This document shows, one piece after another, positions 1 through 4,862 of a stretch of DNA of 5,043 bases (its first letter is position 1; every line of letters starts with the position of its first letter). The notes under the pieces are model-generated. The model was given only the letters and a program-made list of their open reading frames with translations, searched no databases and was not told the DNA's origin. Origin of the DNA: Limiplasma merdipullorum (GTDB lineage Bacteria > Bacillota > Clostridia > Christensenellales > Aristaeellaceae); the NCBI GenBank assembly GCA_018711955.1, contig DVHQ01000088.1, positions 1 to 5,043 on the forward strand. The letters are read 5' to 3'. Made by a program: the position numbers and the translations under genes.

Positions 1-596
1 TCGGCCGCTTCCAGAAGGCAGGCCACGCAGGCGCGGTCGTCCATGGTCTTGGCGGCGCAGCGGTCGTTGAGCAGCGGGGTGGCCGGACCGTTCAGCGTGA
101 TGAGGTCGCCCACGCGGACCTGTGCGCGCACCTGTTCCACAGGCATCCCCAGGTCCACGAACAGGTCTTCGCGCTTGTAGTTGTGCTCGCGGTCGGCGGC
201 GTTGAGCAGGTGCGGCGGGGTGGAACCCACCACGCCCAGTAGCTTCACCGCGCCCTCCCCTCCGCCCGTGGCGTGCACGGTGACGGTGGACGCGGGCAGG
301 ATGCGCGGGTCCACGCCGCCCACCTGTCCCATGCGCAACGAGCCGTCGGACAAAATGTCCGCCACCATGAGAGCGATCTCGTCCTGATGGGCCGCCAGCA
401 TCACGCGGGGCGCGGGCGAGCCGTCTTTGGTGGGCGCGGTAGCCTTTTTCAGGGCAATCACATTGTAGAGCGGGTCGATGGTCACGCTGTCGCAAAGCGG
501 TTCAAAGCGCGCCTTCAGCCAGCCGGACACCTCCGCTTCGTGCCCGCTGGGGCCGTGCTGCACGGCCATGTCTTGTAAATAGTTCAGAATGTCCAT
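1..596 (-). CDS. M42-family metallo-aminopeptidase (glutamyl aminopeptidase/endoglucanase-like), N-terminal part, cut by window edge
   Basis: Reading leftward from ATG at 596-594, 198 codons are open to the window edge; the C-terminal part lies outside (family members are usually about 340-360 residues). Family landmarks appear in order: a GPSGHE start region (residues 15-20), the first metal-ligand motif AAHQDEIALMV (68-78, with His70 and catalytic Asp72), a GVVGSTPPHLL stretch (121-131), DLFVDLG (144-150), and MDDR (185-188), where Asp186 would bridge the two metal ions. M42 enzymes are cytosolic, form tetrahedral dodecamers and remove N-terminal residues from peptides. Some members are annotated as endoglucanases without good cause. 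The usual His-Met-Asp-Glu is His-Gln-Asp-Glu here, a mild change that keeps both active residues. The remaining metal ligands and the catalytic Glu pair are beyond the edge. The gene has its own promoter just upstream and a purine-rich AAAGG-type ribosome site. Family assignment is firm; substrate specificity is unknown. Confidence 0.9.
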   Translation of the reverse strand, partial: MDILNYLQDMAVQHGPSGHEAEVSGWLKARFEPLCDSVTIDPLYNVIALKKATAPTKDGSPAPRVMLAAHQDEIALMVADILSDGSLRMGQVGGVDPRILPASTVTVHATGGGEGAVKLLGVVGSTPPHLLNAADREHNYKREDLFVDLGMPVEQVRAQVRVGDLITLNGPATPLLNDRCAAKTMDDRACVACLLEAA

Positions 597-635
597 TGTT
601 CTCTGCCTTTCCCTGTTGGTTGATTGGGCACTGCC

Positions 636-664
636 ATTATAATGCTTTTACCCATGAAAAGCAA
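636..664 (-). promoter_or_regulatory. Predicted promoter of the M42 peptidase gene
   Basis: On the minus strand a perfect TATAAT (641-636) lies 17 bases downstream of TTGCTT (664-659). Transcription would begin near 629, giving a leader of about 33 bases before the ATG at 596. The -35 element sits directly at the foot of the hairpin at 664-703, so the peptidase gene is probably transcribed separately from the gene upstream of it. The -10 is strong and the -35 matches only in TTG. Confidence 0.6.
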
Positions 665-703
665 TGCGCCCGGTCTCCCGCTTGTGCGGGGAGCCGGGCG
701 CAT
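664..703 (-). terminator. Strong GC-rich hairpin, likely terminator of the YlmC/YmxH-like gene
   Basis: Two 18-base arms (664-681 and 686-703) pair around a TTGT loop. Ten outer and five inner pairs are perfect, and the three middle positions contain two G-T wobbles and one mismatch. It starts 16 bases past the stop codon at 720. On the minus strand it is followed by TGCTTTTC, a short imperfect T tract, while the plus-strand side has no T run. This fits termination of the minus-strand gene; efficiency is uncertain because the T tract is short. Confidence 0.6.
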
Positions 704-719
704 ACGCACATCCGGACGC

Positions 720-992
720 CTATTCCCAGTGCGTCCCGTCCTGGCGGCAAGCGCAGCTGCATTTGGTGGACACCAGAATCACGTCGTCCCCGATGCGCTG
801 AATGTCCTCCCAGGGGATGACCAGGCCGCATTTTTCGCCGCGCAGGCTTTGAAGGAACGATGTTTCCGCCGGCACCACCAGGGCGGTCACGCGGCTGTCC
901 GCCGTGCAGAACTCAATATCCATCACCCGGCCCAGACGCTTGCCGTCATGCACGTCGATCACCTCTTTGGTGCGAAGCTCTGCCAGCGTCAC
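720..992 (-). CDS. PRC-barrel domain protein, YlmC/YmxH sporulation family
   Basis: A 90-residue protein read from a GTG at 992-990. The start is chosen because a perfect AAGGAGG lies 7 bases upstream and because it matches the family N terminus (residues 2-10, TLAELRTKE). Family features are D18-G-K-R-L-G-R-V-M-D-I-E near residues 16-27, and the ending GLVIPWEDIQRIGDDVILV (56-74), very close to the VPW..I.KIG.D.I(L/I)V pattern of YlmC and YmxH. The domain is a small beta barrel of the PRC type. Members are conserved in endospore-forming Firmicutes and are annotated as sporulation proteins, but the molecular role is not established. Odd here is a C-terminal tail with Cys78-Ser-Cys80-Ala-Cys82. 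The gene diverges from walJ and ends just before a hairpin. I saw no convincing promoter in front of it. Family call strong, function open. Confidence 0.87.
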   Translation of the reverse strand: MTLAELRTKEVIDVHDGKRLGRVMDIEFCTADSRVTALVVPAETSFLQSLRGEKCGLVIPWEDIQRIGDDVILVSTKCSCACRQDGTHWE

Positions 993-999
993 GTCCGTT

Positions 1000-1006
1000 C
1001 CTCCTT
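1000..1006 (-). promoter_or_regulatory. Ribosome binding site fixing the GTG start of the YlmC/YmxH-like gene
   Basis: The minus strand reads AAGGAGG here, 7 bases before GTG at 992-990. The reading frame stays open further upstream, but that extension is low-complexity and has no family similarity, so this site decides the start. Confidence 0.85.
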
Positions 1007-1106
1007 GTCGTTTTTTTGCGGGGGAGTGGAACAAGGATATGCCGCCGGGTAGCGTCGCATGCCCGAAAGGGAGCGGCTCCCATCGCTTTCCATTCCGGCT
1101 TCCCCC

Positions 1107-1135
1107 TTTCCCTCCCACGCGAAAAATGGTACAAT
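1107..1135 (+). promoter_or_regulatory. Predicted extended -10 promoter of the walJ-rlmH cluster
   Basis: TACAAT at 1130-1135 is preceded by TGG at 1127-1129, an extended -10 arrangement. The spacing-correct -35 (TTTCCC, 1107-1112, 17-base spacer) is a poor match, which an extended -10 often tolerates. Transcription would begin near 1142, about 48 bases before the TTG start codon of walJ. Confidence 0.55.
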
Positions 1136-1144
1136 AGGACCCGC

Positions 1145-1160
1145 GCGGGGCTTGCCCCGT
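1145..1160 (+). other. Short GC hairpin at the predicted 5' end of the walJ transcript
   Basis: GCGGGGC and GCCCCGT pair around positions 1151-1154, giving a compact stem with a very small loop. It would lie within the first 20 bases of an RNA starting near 1142 and 14 bases before the ribosome site. It may protect the 5' end; no T tract follows, so it is not a terminator. Confidence 0.4.
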
Positions 1161-1173
1161 CCCCACACCAAGC

Positions 1174-1179
1174 AAGGAG
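1174..1179 (+). promoter_or_regulatory. Ribosome binding site fixing the TTG start of walJ
   Basis: AAGGAG stands 10 bases before TTG at 1190-1192. The same frame is open as far back as an ATG at 860, but that extension lies antisense to the YlmC/YmxH-like gene and upstream of the predicted promoter. The TTG gives the family's normal N terminus and length. Confidence 0.8.
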
Positions 1180-1189
1180 TCTTTCCGCT

Positions 1190-1987
1190 TTGATTACATT
1201 CTGTACCTTATTCAGCGGTTCCAGCGGCAACGCCGTTTACTTTGCCACCGATCAGGGCGCGCTGCTGGTGGATTGCGGCATGAGCGGCCGCCAGGTGCTG
1301 GACGCGCTGTGCGCCGCGGGGCTGGACCCCGCAGGCCTCAAGGCGCTGCTCATCACCCACGAGCACAGCGATCACGTCAAGGGCGTGGGCGTGCTTTCCC
1401 GCCGGCTGGGCCTGCCCGTCTACGCCACCGAGGGTACCTGGCAGGGCATGGACAGCGCCGTGGGCGAGCTTGCGCCGCAGCACCGCATCGTCATCCGCGC
1501 GGGCGAGAGCTTTTTCCTCAACGATCTGGAGATTGCCCCCTTTTCCATCCCGCATGATGCGGCCGACCCCGTGGGATACCGCATCTTTGCGCGCGACCAC
1601 AGCGTGGCCGTGGCCACGGATCTGGGCTATTTTTCCCAGGACGTGCGCGACGCCATAACCGGCGCGGATCTGGTGCTGCTGGAAAGCAATCATGACCCCG
1701 ACCTGCTCCGGCAGAACCCGCATTATCCCCAGCGGCTCAAGACGCGCATTCTGGGCAAAAAAGGCCACCTGAGCAACCAGAGCGGCGCGCAGGCCGCTGT
1801 CTGTCTGGCGAAAAGCGGTACCCGTCACCTGCTGCTGGGCCACTTGAGCAGCGAGAACAACACCCCCGACCTGGCCTATCGCACCACGCATGCCGCCCTG
1901 ACGGACGCGGGCGCACAGGTGGGGGGCGACGTGACGCTTCATGTGGCGGCGCGTTACCGCGCAAGCTATCTCTACACCATGGCATAG
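1190..1987 (+). CDS. walJ: WalJ/YycJ-type MBL-fold metallohydrolase
   Basis: A 265-residue protein, almost exactly the length of Bacillus WalJ (YycJ). Near the N terminus is FSGSSGNAVYF (residues 8-18) and a LLVDCG strand (25-30). The metallo-beta-lactamase metal motif follows as THEHSDHVKG (56-65; His57, His59, Asp61, His62). Further candidate ligands are His122 (in IPHDAADPVGY), Asp144 (in VAVATDLGYF) and His218 (in LLLGHLSSENN). GHLSNQSG (192-199) is also typical of the family. These are cytosolic, probably metal-dependent phosphodiesterases or nucleases. In Bacilli the gene sits in the walRK operon and has been linked to cell-wall and cell-division control and to DNA repair. No walR or walK is visible in this window. 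It starts with TTG behind AAGGAG and is followed after 13 bases by the next gene. Family identification is secure; the substrate is not known. Confidence 0.93.
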   Translation: MITFCTLFSGSSGNAVYFATDQGALLVDCGMSGRQVLDALCAAGLDPAGLKALLITHEHSDHVKGVGVLSRRLGLPVYATEGTWQGMDSAVGELAPQHRIVIRAGESFFLNDLEIAPFSIPHDAADPVGYRIFARDHSVAVATDLGYFSQDVRDAITGADLVLLESNHDPDLLRQNPHYPQRLKTRILGKKGHLSNQSGAQAAVCLAKSGTRHLLLGHLSSENNTPDLAYRTTHAALTDAGAQVGGDVTLHVAARYRASYLYTMA

Positions 1988-2000
1988 GAGGACGGGCGCG

Positions 2001-2273
2001 ATGCAGCTGAGGCTGATGGACGAAGTGATGGACCTGGGCCCACGCGGCGTGGCGCTTTTGTGCGCCGCGGAGGACGCGGGGGCGCTGCGATGCGGCATGC
2101 GCCTGATAGACGCGCGGGGTCGCGGGCATGTGGTTTCCGCCGTGACCATGCAGGACGGCCTGTGCATGCTCCACCTGCCGCAGGGCGAGGCCGCCTATTT
2201 TGAGCGGCTGTTCCGCGATGTACGGGTGGATGCGACGCTGTTCACCCTTGTGGAGGATGCGCCATGCCCGTAA
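2001..2273 (+). CDS. Uncharacterised 90-residue protein between walJ and rlmH
   Basis: I do not recognise a named family. ATG at 2001 follows AGGAGG (1986-1991) by 9 bases. That ribosome site overlaps the walJ stop codon, and the gene's last 10 bases overlap the rlmH start, so translation of all three is probably coupled. The protein has 90 residues, no signal peptide and no membrane segment. It looks beta-rich: a GVALLC strand (16-21), CGMRLIDARGRGHVVSAV (31-48) and LCMLHLP (54-60), then a basic-aromatic stretch YFERLFRDVRVDATLF (66-81). The pattern of a hydrophobic strand, G-M-x-L-x-D and then G-x-x-V-x-x-V faintly recalls the small barrel of EF-Tu domain II; this is inference only. In Bacilli a HtrC-type protease lies between walJ and rlmH, and this protein is clearly not that. 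Base use matches its neighbours. It is real with high likelihood because of the ribosome site and tight packing. Confidence 0.8.
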   Translation: MQLRLMDEVMDLGPRGVALLCAAEDAGALRCGMRLIDARGRGHVVSAVTMQDGLCMLHLPQGEAAYFERLFRDVRVDATLFTLVEDAPCP

Positions 2274-2743
2274 CCGTCATCTGTGTGGGCAAGCTGCGCG
2301 AGCGCTTTTTTGCCGATGCGGCTGCCGAGTACCTCAAGCGTCTGCGTCGGCTGATGCCCGTAACCGTGATCGAGGTGCCCGATGAGCCCGAGCCCGCCCA
2401 GCCCGGCGACGCCCAAAACGAAGTGGTTCTGCGCCGCGAGGGCGAGCGCATCCTTGCGCGCCTGACGGACCGGGATCATGTCATCGCCCTGTGCGTGGAC
2501 GCAAAGCAATATGAAAGCCCTGAGCTGGCCGCGCGGCTGGACGGCCTGTTCACCCAGGGCAAAAGCCATATCGCCTTTGTGATCGGGGGATCTTTGGGCC
2601 TGCACCCATCGGTGCTCAAACGCGCCGACGAGCGCATGAGCATGAGCCGCATGACCTTTCCCCACCAGCTGGCGCGGGTCATGCTGCTGGAGCAGCTCTT
2701 TCGCGCGGCCAAGATCAACGCCGGGGAGCGCTATCACAAGTAG
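2264..2743 (+). CDS. rlmH: RlmH, 23S rRNA (pseudouridine1915-N3)-methyltransferase
   Basis: A 159-residue SPOUT-class methyltransferase close to the usual length (about 155-160). RlmH methylates N3 of pseudouridine 1915 in helix 69 of 23S rRNA using S-adenosylmethionine, acting as a homodimer on assembled 70S ribosomes. The N terminus VTVICVGKLRERFF (3-16) is typical. The knot region contains IALCVDAKQYES (74-85) and the cofactor loop FVIGGSLGL (104-112). The C terminus MTFPHQLARVMLLEQLFRAA (130-149), ending in GERYHK (154-159), is the family hallmark, including the terminal Tyr-His-Lys. GGAGG at 2252-2256, 7 bases before the ATG, lies inside the preceding gene. A 14-base sequence at the start codon recurs in frame 90 bases later. 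The walJ-rlmH neighbourhood is conserved in Firmicutes. Confidence 0.97.
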   Translation: MPVTVICVGKLRERFFADAAAEYLKRLRRLMPVTVIEVPDEPEPAQPGDAQNEVVLRREGERILARLTDRDHVIALCVDAKQYESPELAARLDGLFTQGKSHIAFVIGGSLGLHPSVLKRADERMSMSRMTFPHQLARVMLLEQLFRAAKINAGERYHK

Positions 2744-2752
2744 CAGGCTGTC

Positions 2753-2797
2753 AAAAACCCCTTTTTAAGAGATTTGGAGGGCCGCAGCCCTCCAAAT
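2753..2797 (-). terminator. Perfect hairpin in the convergent gap, possible terminator of the ABC operon
   Basis: Eleven bases (2772-2782) pair perfectly with 2787-2797 around a CGCA loop. On the minus strand the stem is followed by CTCTTAAAAAGGGG and then a TTTTT run at 2757-2753. The T run is therefore about 14 bases from the stem rather than abutting it, so this is not a textbook terminator. On the plus strand no T run follows the stem. It sits between the ends of rlmH and the permease gene, where transcription from both sides must stop. A dispersed intergenic repeat is an alternative reading. Confidence 0.45.
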
Positions 2798-2818
2798 GAA
2801 ATCCGGATTCCCGGTGAC

Positions 2819-2841
2819 TTTTCCAATCTCCGATTGGGAGA
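2819..2841. repeat. Second small inverted repeat in the convergent gap
   Basis: TTTTCCAATC and GATTGGGAGA flank a TCC loop, giving about ten pairs including two G-T wobbles. No suitable T tract is placed after it on either strand. The remainder of the 164-base gap up to 2907 is GC-rich with no coding signal that I can support. Confidence 0.35.
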
Positions 2842-2907
2842 AGGCATCCGCGCGCTCGTGCGAGGCCGGCCGCCGCAGGCGAGGTTTTGCGCCACGCTGA
2901 CAATCGG

Positions 2908-3534
2908 CTACCTGTCCCGCACCGGCAGCCGCCGGGCCGCGATGATCCACGAGATCCCGTAGCACAGCGCGCTGAGGGCCGCGCCCAGGCCCAGCACGGT
3001 GCGCATGTGCAGCTTTACATCCATCACCTGCCGCAGCGCAAAAATGCCGCCTGCAAACAGGGCCGATACCAGGATATCGCACAGGATGATGCCGGCCAGG
3101 CTTTTTTCCGCCGTGAGCACAAACGTGCAGGGCAGGTTCACGCTGCCCGTCATCAGGCAGACGATGACGGCCGTGCTGGCGTACAGATAGAGCTCCTCCG
3201 GGTCGGGCGCGCGGCCCAGCGCCGCCGCAATCCCTCCCACCGCAAGCCCCAGCGCCATACCCAGCGCGCACAGGAGCAGATAGAGCACATATTTTTCCGA
3301 AACCACCGTGCTCCGGGGCAGCGGCAGCACCGCCGAAAAGCGGTCCCACTGGGTGCTGCGGTCGCTTTGGACGGTCATCGCCCCCTGAAAGCTCATCGTG
3401 GCGCCCGCCACGACGATCAGCACCCACGGCGAGGTCAGAAACGCAAGCCCCGCCCCCACCGCGACAAAGGTGAGCAGCAGAATCACCATCCCGTCCCTGA
3501 TGAGATAATAGTCCTTGAGCAGCAGGCCCTTCAT
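2908..3534 (-). CDS. ABC-2 type transporter permease, six predicted membrane helices
   Basis: A 208-residue membrane protein beginning MKGLLLKDYYLIRD, the cytosolic start typical of the ABC-2 permease group found beside YtrB- and PmtA-like ATPases. Hydrophobic segments fall at about residues 16-33, 36-55, 82-107, 117-135, 145-167 and 178-200. The loop around 56-80 (SDRSTQWDRFSAVLPLPR) between helices 2 and 3 is the likely cytosolic coupling region and resembles the D-x-x-x-x-W-x-x-x-x-x-LP-x-x-R pattern of the group. The ATG overlaps the ATPase stop codon as ATGA, and an AGGGGGG ribosome site lies 7 bases upstream. It is the only permease in the operon, so it would have to act as a homodimer with two ATPase copies. 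The cargo is unknown. Relatives export peptides or take part in envelope-antibiotic response. Family assignment good, function inferred. Confidence 0.87.
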   Translation of the reverse strand: MKGLLLKDYYLIRDGMVILLLTFVAVGAGLAFLTSPWVLIVVAGATMSFQGAMTVQSDRSTQWDRFSAVLPLPRSTVVSEKYVLYLLLCALGMALGLAVGGIAAALGRAPDPEELYLYASTAVIVCLMTGSVNLPCTFVLTAEKSLAGIILCDILVSALFAGGIFALRQVMDVKLHMRTVLGLGAALSALCYGISWIIAARRLPVRDR

Positions 3535-4388
3535 GGCTTTTCCCCCCTGATGTGCATGAGCATGATTTCGTCGATGGTGGCGGGGTCAATCAGCGCGTCG
3601 GGGTATTTTTTGTGTGCCGCTTCCCGGTCATAAACCAGCGCCTCGTATTCGTAATCCTGCTGCCGCCAGGCCACGAGATCCGCCGGGTCCAGGGTGCGGA
3701 AGCGCTCGGCTCCGCAGCGCAGCATGCCCCACCGGTAGCGCAGCTCGTCCTTGGGCTTTTCAAACACGACCCGCCCCTGATTCAGAAAGACGATGTAATC
3801 CGCCACCTTCTCCAGGTCGCTGGTGATGTGAGAGGAGATCAGCACGGCGTTTTGCTCGTCCTGCACGAAGTCCCATAGCAGGTCCAGAATATCGTCTCTC
3901 ACCACCGGGTCCAGCCCGCTGGTCGGTTCGTCCAGCACCAGCAGCCGGGACCCGTGCGAAAGCGCCGTGACGATGGACAGCTTCGTGCGCGTGCCCTTGG
4001 ACATCTCGCTCAGTTTCTGATCCGGCGGCACCCCCAGCCGCTCCAGTAGCGCGGCATACCCCGGTTCGTCCCAGGAGGGATAGATACGTCTAAAGACGCG
4101 CCCCAGCTTCGCGGGCGAAAGCACGTCGGGAAAGTTGTTCCCGTCAAATACCACGCCCACCTGCCCGAGCGTTTTCGCGTCCAGCATCTCTTTTCCCAGC
4201 ACGCTTACCGCGCCCGCATCCCTTTTCACCAGGCCCAGGGCCGCGCTGATCAGCGTGCTCTTGCCCGCGCCGTTTTCGCCGATCAGCCCCACGACCGTGC
4301 CGCGCGGTACGTTCAAGGATACGTCCTCCAGCCGAAAGCGGGGATATGCCTTGCAAAGCCCCCGCACCGTCAGTGCCATTTCCGTCAT
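3531..4388 (-). CDS. ABC transporter ATP-binding protein, YtrB/BcrA-like
   Basis: Counting from the ATG at 4388, the protein has 285 residues: an ABC ATPase of about 215 residues plus a C-terminal extension. Walker A is GENGAGKST (37-45). The signature is MSKGTRTKLS (129-138), a Ser-Lys-Gly variant of LSGGQ common in this subgroup. Walker B is LLVLDEP (149-155, catalytic Glu154), followed by TSGLDP as D-loop, and the switch His is His187 in ISSH. The Q-loop glutamine is absent; the equivalent stretch reads VVFDGNNFPD (79-88), as seen in relatives. The protein would sit on the inner membrane face and power the downstream permease. Two adjacent ATGs are possible. The one at 4391 overlaps the regulator's stop as ATGA but stands only 4 bases from AGGAGG; the one at 4388 has a 7-base spacing and is preferred. 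The final codons overlap the permease start. Confidence 0.93.
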   Translation of the reverse strand: MTEMALTVRGLCKAYPRFRLEDVSLNVPRGTVVGLIGENGAGKSTLISAALGLVKRDAGAVSVLGKEMLDAKTLGQVGVVFDGNNFPDVLSPAKLGRVFRRIYPSWDEPGYAALLERLGVPPDQKLSEMSKGTRTKLSIVTALSHGSRLLVLDEPTSGLDPVVRDDILDLLWDFVQDEQNAVLISSHITSDLEKVADYIVFLNQGRVVFEKPKDELRYRWGMLRCGAERFRTLDPADLVAWRQQDYEYEALVYDREAAHKKYPDALIDPATIDEIMLMHIRGEKP

Positions 4389-4765
4389 CATGGTCCCTCC
4401 TGATAAAACAGCGTCAATAGCTCCACCAGCTTTTCAAGCGGTATGCCGCTCTGTCGGCCGATGCCGGCCGCCTCCTCCAGATGCGCCTCGGCCAGGCGCT
4501 GCTGCTCCTCCTGATAAAAATCCCTGTTGCGGGCCGATACGAAGCTGCCCCGCCCCACCGTGGTTTCGATGAACCCATCGCGCTGCAGATCCTCATACGC
4601 CTTTTGCACCGTGATGACGCTCACGTGCAGCGATTTTGCCAGCGCCCGCATGGAGGGGATGGGGTCTCCGGTGTTGAGCGTCCCCGACATGATCATCGCC
4701 TTGATCTGCAAGGTAATCTGCTCGTAGATGGGCATGTTGGTGTTGCTGCTGATGATGATGTCCAC
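4388..4765 (-). CDS. GntR-family transcriptional regulator, YtrA subfamily
   Basis: A 125-residue protein read from GTG at 4765-4763. The winged helix-turn-helix covers about residues 10-78. MPIYEQITLQIKAMIMSGTL (11-30) is followed by the recognition region SMRALAKSLHVSVITVQKAYEDL (38-60) and the wing GFIETTVGRGSFV (64-76). The short C-terminal part (about 45 residues, probably two helices) lacks any FadR-, HutC- or aminotransferase-type ligand domain. This defines the YtrA subgroup, whose members repress neighbouring ABC transporter genes. It is first in the operon, its stop overlaps the ATPase start, and its promoter carries a YtrA-like operator, so autorepression is likely. The frame is open up to 4891, but the promoter lies inside that extension and AAAGGAGG sits 6 bases before the GTG. 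An ATG at 4770 is in another frame. The inducer is not evident. Confidence 0.93.
   Translation of the reverse strand: MDIIISSNTNMPIYEQITLQIKAMIMSGTLNTGDPIPSMRALAKSLHVSVITVQKAYEDLQRDGFIETTVGRGSFVSARNRDFYQEEQQRLAEAHLEEAAGIGRQSGIPLEKLVELLTLFYQEGP
4396..4401 (-). promoter_or_regulatory. Internal ribosome binding site for the ABC ATPase
   Basis: AGGAGG lies within the last codons of the GntR gene, 7 bases before the ATG at 4388 and 4 before the ATG at 4391. It favours the second ATG as the start and indicates coupled translation. Confidence 0.75.
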
Positions 4766-4771
4766 GCCATG

Positions 4772-4779
4772 CCTCCTTT
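4772..4779 (-). promoter_or_regulatory. Ribosome binding site fixing the GTG start of the GntR gene
   Basis: AAAGGAGG stands 6 bases before GTG at 4765-4763. The out-of-frame ATG at 4770 is only one base from it and therefore badly placed for initiation. Confidence 0.85.
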
Positions 4780-4786
4780 GTGCTAT

Positions 4787-4811
4787 AGTGTACTCATTGA
4801 ACATGTACACT
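4787..4811. promoter_or_regulatory. YtrA-type operator, perfect inverted repeat AGTGTAC-N11-GTACACT
   Basis: Seven-base arms 4787-4793 and 4805-4811 are perfect complements, equivalent to AGTGTA-N13-TACACT. With one mismatch the repeat extends to ten-base arms, 4784-4814. From memory, this is the same half-site and spacing as the operator described for Bacillus YtrA. One arm overlaps the -10 of the GntR operon promoter, so bound repressor would block polymerase. The most likely ligand is the GntR protein encoded just downstream. Confidence 0.85.
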
Positions 4812-4837
4812 TTAGCACAGTTCATTTCAACCGTCAA
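4809..4837 (-). promoter_or_regulatory. Promoter of the GntR-ABC operon
   Basis: On the minus strand TTGACG (4837-4832) and TAAAGT (4814-4809) are separated by exactly 17 bases, and TGC precedes the -10 in extended -10 fashion. Transcription would begin near 4802, within the operator, leaving a leader of about 37 bases. The overlap with the operator supports negative autoregulation. Confidence 0.8.
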
Positions 4838-4862
4838 GCCCTGTTGATACATCCAATTGGTT

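Noticed and set aside
1034..1062. A possible sporulation-sigma promoter before the YlmC/YmxH-like gene (CATATCCT on the minus strand)
   Set aside because: The -10-like match is partial and no acceptable -35 stands at the right distance, so I could not support it.
993..1175. An N-terminal extension of the YlmC/YmxH-like protein from ATG at 1175
   Set aside because: The extension is low in family similarity and overlaps the divergent promoter region. A perfect AAGGAGG places the start at 992.
860..1189. A 110-codon upstream extension of walJ in the same frame from ATG at 860
   Set aside because: It runs antisense through the YlmC/YmxH-like gene and across the walJ promoter, has no ribosome site, and gives an N terminus unlike the family. 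The TTG at 1190 restores normal length.
1208..2167. A 319-codon open frame antisense to walJ
   Set aside because: It is a shadow of walJ in GC-rich DNA: Ala-, His- and Arg-rich composition, no domain pattern, no ribosome site.
2195..2737. A 180-codon open frame antisense to rlmH
   Set aside because: It lies wholly opposite rlmH and the end of the small gene before it, with no recognisable motifs.
2765..3589. A 274-codon open frame on the minus strand overlapping the permease gene
   Set aside because: It is in another frame of the same strand as the six-helix permease and has shadow-type Gly/Ala/Arg-rich content. The permease frame has helices, a ribosome site and the coupled ATGA start.
2887..3633. 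A 248-codon plus-strand frame opposite the permease gene
   Set aside because: It is His-, Arg- and Gln-rich low-complexity sequence typical of an antisense shadow, with no supporting start signals.
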